Below, one piece after another: positions 19,415 to 24,392 of a stretch of 24,441 bases of DNA (position 1 is its first letter; each line of letters opens with the position of its first letter). A model generated the notes under the pieces. The model was given only the letters and a program-made list of their open reading frames with translations, made no database searches and was not told where the DNA came from. Both the position numbers and the translations under genes were made by a program. The DNA is from a virus: positions 1 to 24,441 of the IMG/VR virus record IMGVR_UViG_3300008261_000432, one strand, 5' to 3'.

Positions 19415-19425
19415 AAGGAAATAAA

Positions 19426-19692
19426 ATGACAGCATTAAAAACATATCTGGATCGCAAAAACATTTACGCTTCAATTTTTGGTGGAAAAGCACTTACTTTG
19501 ACCAATGCTACTGACCGTCAAAGAATTGCCGATTCAATTGATAGTGATTTGAGTCCCGAGAATCTTACCTGTGATGGTGAGCTTCCCCGTAATATTGTGC
19601 AAGCCCGTTATAAGGAATTGACAATGGCAGCAAAAGAATTGCAAAAGCTGGATCCATCTGTTAAAATTTATGAATTCTACACAGGAGAATAA
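19426..19692 (+). CDS. Unknown 88-residue protein
   Basis: AAGGA (19415-19419) precedes ATG 19426 and touches the foot of the 19-bp stem of the structured RNA. The product begins MTALKTYLDRKNIYASIFGG and has LSPENLTCDGELPRNIV and a helical end (YKELTMAAKELQKL). I recall the SPENLTCDGE motif in hypothetical proteins of proteobacterial phages; function unknown. It may be the gene regulated by the structured leader. Confidence 0.62.
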   Translation: MTALKTYLDRKNIYASIFGGKALTLTNATDRQRIADSIDSDLSPENLTCDGELPRNIVQARYKELTMAAKELQKLDPSVKIYEFYTGE

Positions 19693-19693
19693 A

Positions 19694-19789
19694 ATGACAA
19701 CCAATAGAGAAATTTTAGTTATCGCTGTGCTGTTCACCATTGGTGCCGCAGTGGTTATTATGGACTTGATGTTCTGGAGAGCAGTATGA
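19694..19789 (+). CDS. 31-residue single-TM peptide
   Basis: ACAGGAG lies 7 nt before the ATG. The peptide is almost all membrane helix (ILVIAVLFTIGAAVVIMDLM) and ends WRAV. The stop overlaps the next ATG (ATGA). Its layout echoes the 31-residue peptide at 11408, though sequence similarity is weak. Confidence 0.5.
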   Translation: MTTNREILVIAVLFTIGAAVVIMDLMFWRAV

Positions 19790-20061
19790 GCAAGATGAGC
19801 GACCTTCATTTATCCGTGGTGGAAGAGTTAAACCGTGGACAGCTGTCTTATTATGAGATCGCTTACAAGCTGGATATTCCAGTGGCATGGGTCGAGGTGG
19901 TCAGTGAAGAGGTTCATTCCACGTTGAATACCCTTAATGCTATCTTTGACATTGACCAAGATTTTATGGACGATTCCATGGATGGTGATGCCACCTCCGC
20001 ACTGTCATCCGCTGGCTTCGGCACGGATGAGGACTATGGTTACTATGGTGGTGAGGAATGA
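19786..20061 (+). CDS. Small protein with helix-turn-helix-like segment
   Basis: The 91-residue product has GQLSYYEIAYKLDIPVAWVE near residues 18-37, which fits a helix-turn-helix (S-x-x-EIA-x-x-L-x-(I/V)-x-x-x-WV) as in sigma-region-4-like folds. The second half is very acidic (DIDQDFMDDSMDGD) and ends in Gly/Tyr/Glu. A regulator binding DNA, or a DNA-mimic acidic tail, is possible. It overlaps neighbours by ATGA on both sides. Confidence 0.6.
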   Translation: MSKMSDLHLSVVEELNRGQLSYYEIAYKLDIPVAWVEVVSEEVHSTLNTLNAIFDIDQDFMDDSMDGDATSALSSAGFGTDEDYGYYGGEE

Positions 20062-20369
20062 GAAAGCGCAGATCCGACCGTAAGCATGTGCTGTATGGTC
20101 TGACCCTTATGGACACTGGTGATACCTACGTTGGTGTGACCGTGGCTGATGGTGCCGCACTGGTACGGGCGGTGAAGGTGAGAGTCCAAAAGCATTTCAG
20201 CCGAGCATTTACAGAAGACAAGGCATGGACACTGTGCCAGGCCATTAGATCCAATCCAAATGGAGACTGGCGTTATGAGGTGCTAGAAGTGGTACGTGGT
20301 CGTAAGGCAGCGCACCAAAGGGAAAGAACACTGATAGCTGAGAGGCAGGCGACATTGAATACCTTTTGA
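20058..20369 (+). CDS. GIY-YIG-like nuclease-domain protein, 103 residues
   Basis: HVLYGLTLMDTGDTYVGVTV (10-29) gives GLT and YVG in place of GIY and YIG; VRVQKHFSRAF supplies the basic helix with Arg42, and HQRERTLIAE holds the likely catalytic Glu89. Such short GIY-YIG proteins occur in T4-like cyanophages. No separate DNA-binding domain is present. Base composition here is more G/C-rich than in the flanking small genes, which hints at a separate origin. Confidence 0.7.
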   Translation: MRKRRSDRKHVLYGLTLMDTGDTYVGVTVADGAALVRAVKVRVQKHFSRAFTEDKAWTLCQAIRSNPNGDWRYEVLEVVRGRKAAHQRERTLIAERQATLNTF

Positions 20370-20542
20370 AAACCAAAGTACTAGTGAGGCGAGAGAGCTG
20401 AAAACAAAAACACTATATGGTTAGAAAAAAGGAGTCCTCTATCATTGGTATACCTTATCAAAAGGATCATTGAGCGCTCTCCATTGGATTCAGAATTTTT
20501 TTCCTCCACTAAAATCCATTCCAAATTTTTTTCCGGTAATTT

Positions 20543-20836
20543 TTGTTGGTTGTTCTGTATTCACCTGGTTTTGGTGCAGGTTGGTCTACTTGGAACCATC
20601 AATTTCCCGATTTGTTGTTTGATTCTATTATAGTGGATTTTGTTCTGAATAGGTCTGAGAATTGGCAGCAAGGTATTGAGGCTTATTGTTCTATTGCTTA
20701 TACTGGTCTATATGACGGTGGTATAAGTGATTTAGAGGTGGCTTGGATACCTGTCGGAAGCCAATTTAAAATAGATGAGTATGATGGTTCGGAATCTGTG
20801 GTTCTGAAAGATGAAATGAATTGGATAACAGCATAA
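20543..20836 (+). CDS. Conserved phage protein (SPGFGAGWSTWN type), TTG start
   Basis: The coding frame reads LLVVLYSPGFGAGWSTWN from TTG 20543 (or TTG 20546); a TAA lies just upstream in frame and no ATG is available. No ribosome site is visible. I recall the (Y/F)(S/N)PG(F/Y)GAGW motif at the extreme N-terminus of a conserved phage/bacterial protein family of unknown function, so the TTG start is credible. The rest is acidic with a PVGSQFKIDEYDG stretch. The upstream 170 nt (20370-20542) hold no supported gene, only T-rich imperfect repeats. Confidence 0.6.
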   Translation: MLVVLYSPGFGAGWSTWNHQFPDLLFDSIIVDFVLNRSENWQQGIEAYCSIAYTGLYDGGISDLEVAWIPVGSQFKIDEYDGSESVVLKDEMNWITA

Positions 20837-20952
20837 TGCCTAAATGGTTGCGTGATTGGTTAACTGATTGGTTGCCTACCATTTTGTTAATACTGGTTGT
20901 TGTGGCGGCATGGGTCTACCTATTGACCTATGTGGTGCCTATGCCTAAATGA
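20836..20952 (+). CDS. 38-residue single-TM peptide
   Basis: The ATG overlaps the previous stop by 1 nt. An amphipathic Trp-rich start (MPKWLRDWLTDWLP) is followed by one membrane helix (TILLILVVVAAWVYLLTYVV). The peptide ends PMPK, repeating its N-terminal MPK. Function unknown. Confidence 0.5.
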   Translation: MPKWLRDWLTDWLPTILLILVVVAAWVYLLTYVVPMPK

Positions 20953-20959
20953 GGATTAT

Positions 20960-21157
20960 ATGAAACAAAAAACAATTTATGATTTGGTTATTGAAGCGGA
21001 GTTTACTGAGGAAGATATGGTGAAGCGCCAAGATAATTTTCTACGATTGGTTGATTTAATCGTTTTGGAGTGCGCTCTGGTCGTTCGGAATCAAGGTCGC
21101 TTCCAAACATATGATAAACTGGCAGAGAGTGTCAAAGCAAGATTTATGGTGAAATGA
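20960..21157 (+). CDS. Unknown 65-residue protein
   Basis: GAGGA 4 nt upstream decides ATG 20960 over a more upstream ATG at 20930. The product begins MKQKTIYDLVIEAEFTEEDM and is helical with LVDLIVLECALVV and a basic end. No family recognised; it overlaps the next gene by ATGA. Confidence 0.55.
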   Translation: MKQKTIYDLVIEAEFTEEDMVKRQDNFLRLVDLIVLECALVVRNQGRFQTYDKLAESVKARFMVK

Positions 21158-21309
21158 TGGAAAAAAATTTTAATAAGAATGTAGAAGGCGTCATTGAGGC
21201 CGTGGCATTATGGCATGATATTTCTAGGGAAGAAGTGATTGCAAATTACTGGGGCGAGGTTGATTCTTGTCTCCAGTTACTTAAAGATTTGGAGAGTGTA
21301 AATGAATGA
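21154..21309 (+). CDS. Unknown 51-residue protein
   Basis: ATG 21154 overlaps the previous stop; ATG 21157 is an alternative. The product MMEKNFNKNVEGVIEAVALW continues HDISREEVIANYWGEV: acidic, helical. It overlaps the next gene by 8 nt. No known family. Confidence 0.5.
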   Translation: MMEKNFNKNVEGVIEAVALWHDISREEVIANYWGEVDSCLQLLKDLESVNE

Positions 21310-21487
21310 ACGAATTAAACAATTAGCCGAGGATGCTGGTTTCAGACCCTCTCCTTTCGGTATCTATGACCGAAACCAAGCCTTTGACATTGAAGGGTTT
21401 GCCGAAGATATTATTCGGGAATGTATCATGGCCACTGGCAATTGTGCCGGTACTGGTGATATGATTAAAGAACATTTTGGATTGTAA
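21302..21487 (+). CDS. Small phage protein, MNERIKQLAEDAGF family
   Basis: GGAGAG lies upstream of the ATG. The 61-residue product begins MNERIKQLAEDAGFRPSPFG, has FAEDIIRECI in the middle and ends MIKEHFGL. I recall this family (N-terminal IKxLAEQAG, central FAxLIxREC, C-terminal HFG) from phages and plasmids of many bacteria, without known function. The protein at 21618 has a related start. Confidence 0.65.
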   Translation: MNERIKQLAEDAGFRPSPFGIYDRNQAFDIEGFAEDIIRECIMATGNCAGTGDMIKEHFGL

Positions 21488-21488
21488 T

Positions 21489-21614
21489 ATGAAAAGGTTT
21501 TTAGAACCCGCATTTATTGAAGGTGTATTAATATTTTTTGTTATACAACCTCTTATATTTTTTATAGGTGTTGGAGTATTTCTTCACTCTATATACGAAT
21601 CAATTTTAGGATAA
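21489..21614 (+). CDS. 41-residue single-TM peptide
   Basis: A short basic start (MKRFLEPAF) precedes a long hydrophobic helix (GVLIFFVIQPLIFFIGVGVF). There is no strong ribosome site, only the close upstream stop. It is one of several tiny membrane peptides in this array. Confidence 0.45.
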   Translation: MKRFLEPAFIEGVLIFFVIQPLIFFIGVGVFLHSIYESILG

Positions 21615-21617
21615 ATT

Positions 21618-21818
21618 ATGAATACTATTGTAAAAGATATGGCCAAAGAAGCCGGATTCGTTCTATGGAAAGACGAGTCGTGGGGACCTGGTAAGGACAG
21701 AATTGACTGGTCGTCCAACTACGATATTGAATTTCAGAGGTTCGTGGTGATTCTAACCGAATACTATAAACAATTGCTTATAGATAATGGTTACGATGAT
21801 GCAGCGGAGTATCTATGA
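21618..21818 (+). CDS. Unknown 66-residue protein related to 21302 product
   Basis: The product starts MNTIVKDMAKEAGFVLWKDE, matching the N-terminal pattern of the 21302 protein (MNxxxKxxAxxAGF), and continues with FQRFVVILTEYYKQLLIDNG. Divergent duplication is likely. ATGA overlap with the next gene. Confidence 0.58.
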   Translation: MNTIVKDMAKEAGFVLWKDESWGPGKDRIDWSSNYDIEFQRFVVILTEYYKQLLIDNGYDDAAEYL

Positions 21819-22021
21819 GTTTTTTATCTCTTGTTGGAAGACCCTATGTTGTATTTGATCCTGAGAAAAAACAACATAGGTTGTGGTATTATGAGTTCGT
21901 AAAAAAATCTACATGGGGTCATTGTCCTGTGAGGTTTCTGGTACCTGAAGATCAAGGTGATCTAATTACCATGATTCAGCGAACATTGGTTAAATACTAT
22001 GTGAATAAGGAATTCAAATGA
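21815..22021 (+). CDS. Unknown 68-residue protein
   Basis: The product MSFLSLVGRPYVVFDPEKKQ continues HCPVRFLVPEDQGDLITMIQ and ends KYYVNKEFK. I recall the (C/W)PVRFxL...L...Q-x-L...YY pattern in short phage proteins of unknown function. It is coupled by ATGA overlaps to both neighbours. Confidence 0.58.
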   Translation: MSFLSLVGRPYVVFDPEKKQHRLWYYEFVKKSTWGHCPVRFLVPEDQGDLITMIQRTLVKYYVNKEFK

Positions 22022-22269
22022 ACGAATGGGATAGAGATAATCTAAATTTTATTATGTCTTGCTCTGATAAGGAGTTTAAGGCATGGTTTGACCAAGCCAC
22101 CGAAGATGATATCAGTTATGCTCTGGAATTAATCAAACAGAGTCGTTGTGAATTGCTGGAACAGGAGTTCGAGGTGCATAACCGAGAGTCTGAACGGATT
22201 ATGTTAAAGCACGGAAAGTACCCGGAAGCCACGGCAATTCTCAATAAGTTTCTGTTAAAAAGTGCTTGA
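22018..22269 (+). CDS. Unknown 83-residue acidic helical protein
   Basis: The product begins MNEWDRDNLNFIMSCSDKEF and is helical throughout (ALELIKQSRCELLEQEFEV). No motif or membrane span. Its TGA stop (22267-22269) lies inside the TTGACA of the following promoter. Confidence 0.55.
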   Translation: MNEWDRDNLNFIMSCSDKEFKAWFDQATEDDISYALELIKQSRCELLEQEFEVHNRESERIMLKHGKYPEATAILNKFLLKSA

Positions 22270-22294
22270 CAACTTATGGAAAGTATCATATAAT
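22266..22294 (+). promoter_or_regulatory. Sigma70-type promoter
   Basis: TTGACA (22266-22271), 17 bp, perfect TATAAT (22289-22294). The -10 overlaps ATG 22293, so a transcript starting near 22301 would miss that codon; an in-frame TTG sits at 22302. It may mainly serve the metallophosphoesterase gene at 22441. Confidence 0.7.
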
Positions 22295-22463
22295 GGCGGT
22301 GTTGACCGATGAGGAAGCTAATAGAATCTTAAGCCAAATGATAGAGATTTTTGGAGACCGGTTACCGGATCCAGAACATTACCCTTTGGCATTCGAGTAC
22401 TATGTTAAATTGTACCGTAAATTTTATATGGAAGAAAATAATGAGAATAGCAGTAGCGTCTGA
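22293..22463 (+). CDS. Small conserved phage protein (GDRLPxPEHYP motif)
   Basis: From ATG 22293 the product has 56 residues: MAVLTDEEANRILSQMIEIF, then GDRLPDPEHYPLAFEYYVKL and an acidic end. I recall the GxRLPxPEHxPxxF-x-YYVKL motif in short phage proteins of unknown function. GGAAAG 9 nt upstream could serve transcripts coming from further upstream. The 3' end overlaps the next gene by 23 nt. Confidence 0.6.
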   Translation: MAVLTDEEANRILSQMIEIFGDRLPDPEHYPLAFEYYVKLYRKFYMEENNENSSSV

Positions 22464-23283
22464 TATCCACTTGGAGTTCGGACCGATTGAATTGAAAAAC
22501 ACCGAGAATGCTGACGTATTAATACTATCTGGCGATATCTGTGTGGCTGCCGATTTGAATCCTTATGGTGAAGATGATGAGGAACGGTCGGTGAGAATCC
22601 ATACGTTCTTCCAAGGCTGTTGTTCTGAATTCAAGCATGTAATGTACGTTGTCGGCAACCATGAACATTATCATGGCGACTTTACCAAAACAATTTCAAA
22701 ACTGAAAAAATGTTTAGGTTATCTGGTGAATCTCCATATTCTGGATAAAGAATGTGCCACTGTGAATGATGTTTTGTTTGTTGGTGGTACTCTTTGGACC
22801 AATATGAACAAGGAAGATGGAATTACCTTGATGCATATGAAAAGTATGATGAATGATTTTAGAATTATTAAAAACAGTACTAGAGCAACAGAGTTCCATG
22901 ATACTGTTGGTAATTTACATTTTAATACACCAAGATTCACTCCTGAGGATTCAGTTGATGACCACAAGGAAATGTTAGAGTACCTAAAACTTATGGTATC
23001 TGGTAAACCTGACCGAAAAGTCGTGGTTGTTGGCCACCATGCACCGAGTAAACTATCCACGCATCCAAGATACAAGGATGAGGACATTATGAATGGTGCA
23101 TACAGTTCTGATTTGTCGGAATATATCCTTGACCATCCACAGATTAAATTGTGGACTCATGGACATACGCATGAAGACTTTGATTACCTGATTGGTAGCA
23201 CAAGAATCGTTTGTAACCCTCGGGGTTATATTAAGTATGAGAGTCGTGCTGATGAATTTAATTTGAAGTTTGTTGAGATTTAA
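22441..23283 (+). CDS. Calcineurin-like metallophosphoesterase
   Basis: From ATG 22441 the protein has 280 residues with the full metal-site set: SDIHLE (Asp8, His10), SGDICVA (Asp32), VVGNHEHYH (Asn73, His74), VVGHHAPS (His199) and THGHTHEDF (His242, His244). These are the five motifs of calcineurin-like phosphoesterases, which use two metals to cut phosphomono- or diesters; phage members include RNA phosphatases and cyclic-nucleotide hydrolases. The substrate is not evident. GGAAGAAA precedes the ATG. In length and motifs it is complete. Confidence 0.9.
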   Translation: MRIAVASDIHLEFGPIELKNTENADVLILSGDICVAADLNPYGEDDEERSVRIHTFFQGCCSEFKHVMYVVGNHEHYHGDFTKTISKLKKCLGYLVNLHILDKECATVNDVLFVGGTLWTNMNKEDGITLMHMKSMMNDFRIIKNSTRATEFHDTVGNLHFNTPRFTPEDSVDDHKEMLEYLKLMVSGKPDRKVVVVGHHAPSKLSTHPRYKDEDIMNGAYSSDLSEYILDHPQIKLWTHGHTHEDFDYLIGSTRIVCNPRGYIKYESRADEFNLKFVEI

Positions 23284-23332
23284 TGTACACTTTGGATATA
23301 TACTCCATACAATTAAATTTTTATAAAGACCT

Positions 23333-23437
23333 ATGTTACATTCATTAAGACACGGCGAGTATACGGAACAGTCCACAGTATGTGGCTGGATTAGCTCACG
23401 CCCAGCATTAATGGATAATAGGCTAGGGGTTTTGTAA
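23333..23437 (+). CDS. Possible 34-residue peptide
   Basis: The frame reads MLHSLRHGEYTEQ, then VCGWISSRPALMDNRLGVL. The second half looks like a short ordered motif, and a strong terminator follows 28 nt later, which supports expression. There is no clear ribosome site. Low confidence. Confidence 0.3.
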   Translation: MLHSLRHGEYTEQSTVCGWISSRPALMDNRLGVL

Positions 23438-23464
23438 AAGTTTAAATTAAAAGTTTACCGCAAC

Positions 23465-23497
23465 AAAACCCCAAACCTAAAAAGTTTGGGGTTTTTT
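23465..23497 (+). terminator. Strong intrinsic terminator
   Basis: AAAACCCCAAAC (23465-23476) pairs perfectly with GTTTGGGGTTTT (23484-23495) over a 7-nt loop, with six T at the end. It separates the small-gene array and metallophosphoesterase from the tRNA cluster. A second hairpin, GTGTTGT/ACAACAC (23503-23509/23516-23522), follows. Confidence 0.93.
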
Positions 23498-23528
23498 ATT
23501 TGGTGTTGTATAAAAACAACACTGATGG

Positions 23529-23556
23529 TTGCCAAAATATGTGGTTGTGTTACAAT
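23529..23556 (+). promoter_or_regulatory. Promoter of the tRNA cluster
   Basis: TTGCCA (23529-23534), 16 bp, TACAAT (23551-23556), the same geometry as promoters A and B. Start expected near 23563, 30 nt before the boxB hairpin. Confidence 0.65.
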
Positions 23557-23592
23557 TCATGTATGGATTGAGAAATCAATCAAAAAAAGATT

Positions 23593-23627
23593 CATTCGTA
23601 TTTACGAGTGATGAATGCTCTTTAACA
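23593..23627 (+). promoter_or_regulatory. nut-like boxB/boxA antitermination element
   Basis: CATTCGT (23593-23599) pairs with ACGAGTG (23604-23610, one G-U) over a 4-nt loop; TGCTCTTTAACA (23616-23627) follows. The latter equals the core boxA of E. coli rRNA leaders, and the boxB-then-boxA order is that of rRNA operons. In rRNA, NusB/NusE bind boxA and prevent premature termination. The tRNA cluster starts 18 nt later. Confidence 0.78.
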
Positions 23628-23644
23628 ATATAAATTTTGGTTTT

Positions 23645-23720
23645 GCTCGGTTCGTCTATCGGTTTAGGACGCTGCCCTTTCAAGGCGGAAAGATGGGTTC
23701 GATTCCCGTACCGAGTACCA
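23645..23720 (+). tRNA. tRNA-Glu (UUC)
   Basis: 76 nt with encoded CCA. Acceptor GCTCGGT pairs with ACCGAGT (one G-U), D arm GTCT/AGGAC-type, anticodon stem CTGCC/GGCGG with loop CTTTCAA (anticodon TTC at 23679-23681), T arm ATGGG/CCCGT. It reads GAA (and GAG), the preferred Glu codons of this A-rich genome. It is the first tRNA after the boxA element. Confidence 0.94.
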
Positions 23721-23922
23721 TAATAAAATTTATTGCGTTGACAAGTCCATTAGGGGACTATACCAAATAACGGGACGGCGGTCTCCGGTTTAGGTATACT
23801 CATGATAGCCGCTACGATGGTGATGGGTAGCTTGTACGTAATGACCACACACAGCGCAGGATCGCAGCCTGTGAAAAGTAGGTGTGAATGGTTCGCAGTA
23901 AATTTTATTATGGTAATATTGT

Positions 23923-24000
23923 TGGGGATTAGCTTAGTCTGGCCTAAAGCAGCGGACTTTGACTCCGTTATCACTGGTTCGAATCCAGTATCCTCTGCCA
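23923..24000 (+). tRNA. tRNA-Gln (UUG)
   Basis: 78 nt ending in CCA. Acceptor TGGGGAT pairs with ATCCTCT except the first U-U pair, D stem GCTT/AAGC, anticodon loop CTTTGAC (TTG), stem CGGA/TCCG, T arm ACTGG/CCAGT. The weak 1-72 pair is reminiscent of other tRNA-Gln, whose 1-72 pair is U-A and weak. The 200-nt stretch before it (23721-23922) holds no supported gene. Confidence 0.92.
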
Positions 24001-24017
24001 TTTTTTAAAGGAAAGTT

Positions 24018-24149
24018 ATGAAACGAAAATCAATCGCCAAGGAACGTAACTGCTTCGTTCGTTTGGCTTTATTCCGTAAAGCAGGTGCTCACCGCAAGTC
24101 CAATAAGGCATTGCGTAAAGCACAAAACCAAGTACCTGTGGAGGTATAA
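24018..24149 (+). CDS. 43-residue basic protein inside the tRNA cluster
   Basis: AAAGGA precedes the ATG. The product MKRKSIAKERNCFVRLALFR continues KAGAHRKSNKALRKAQ, with about one third Lys/Arg, so it likely binds RNA or DNA. I recall similar short basic proteins (xxFVxxAxFRKAGxHRKSxKALRR) from phages of beta- and gammaproteobacteria. Its last three codons lie within tRNA-Lys: the stop TAA (24147-24149) covers positions 8-10 of that tRNA. Confidence 0.65.
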   Translation: MKRKSIAKERNCFVRLALFRKAGAHRKSNKALRKAQNQVPVEV

Positions 24150-24214
24150 CTTAACGGTTAAAGTAACTGGCTTTTAACCAGTAAATCAGAGTTCGATTCT
24201 CTGTGCCTCTACCA
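24140..24214 (+). tRNA. tRNA-Lys (UUU)
   Basis: 75 nt with CCA. Acceptor GGAGGTA/TGCCTCT (two G-U pairs), D stem ACTT/AAGT, anticodon stem ACTGG/CCAGT with loop CTTTTAA (TTT), T arm CAGAG/CTCTG. The 5' ten bases overlap the coding end of the basic protein at 24018. Its CCA tail takes part in the following long stem. Confidence 0.94.
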
Positions 24215-24310
24215 TATAAAAGCACATTATTAGTGACGTATGAGCAGGTCATTAACTTCCGCTGGTTACGCCAATAGTAAGTAAGTGAAGGATAGTGTGC
24301 TTCTATATGG
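24212..24310 (+). ncRNA. Structured RNA element between tRNA-Lys and tRNA-His
   Basis: CCATATA (24212-24218) and AAGCACATTAT (24220-24230) pair with ATAGTGTGCTT (24292-24302) and TATATGG (24304-24310): about 18 pairs with one A-C mismatch and one G-U. Inner pairs include TGAC/GTCA and CTTC/GAAG. T4 also carries stable non-tRNA species (C and D RNAs) within its tRNA cluster. It could be a processing site or such a stable RNA. Confidence 0.55.
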
Positions 24311-24316
24311 TATTAT

Positions 24317-24392
24317 GCAGTTGTTAGTGTAACGGTTAACACCACGGATTGTGATTCCGTTAATATGGGTTCGATTCCCATACTTCTGCCCA
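24317..24392 (+). tRNA. tRNA-His (GUG) with weak acceptor stem
   Basis: 76 nt counting G-1 to CCA. G-1:C73 is present, as His tRNA identity requires. The acceptor CAGTTGT against ACTTCTG has two adjacent U-U mismatches at 4-69 and 5-68. D stem GTGT/ACAC, anticodon stem ACGGA/TCCGT with loop TTGTGAT (GTG), T arm ATGGG/CCCAT. Confidence 0.9.

Noticed and set aside
1-23283. Minus-strand open frames throughout
   Set aside because: All lie opposite well-supported plus-strand genes, lack ribosome sites and recognisable families; no minus-strand gene is supported.
13594-23530. CRISPR array, integrase or insertion sequence in the small-gene region
   Set aside because: There are no regularly spaced repeats, no recombinase or transposase motifs and no terminal repeats; the repeats seen are paired promoters.
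23738-23764. TTGACA-15-TATACC promoter-like pair in the tRNA cluster
   Set aside because: The spacer is only 15 bp, the -10 is imperfect and the pair overlaps a dyad; not convincing beside the stronger cluster promoter.
23750-24001. Minus-strand open frame of 83 codons across tRNA-Gln
   Set aside because: The N-terminal translation (AEDTGFEPVITESKSAALG) is the well-known spurious product of reading a tRNA gene antisense.
23802-24008. Plus-strand open frame of 68 codons
   Set aside because: Its second half runs through tRNA-Gln and no ribosome site is present, so it is most likely non-coding.
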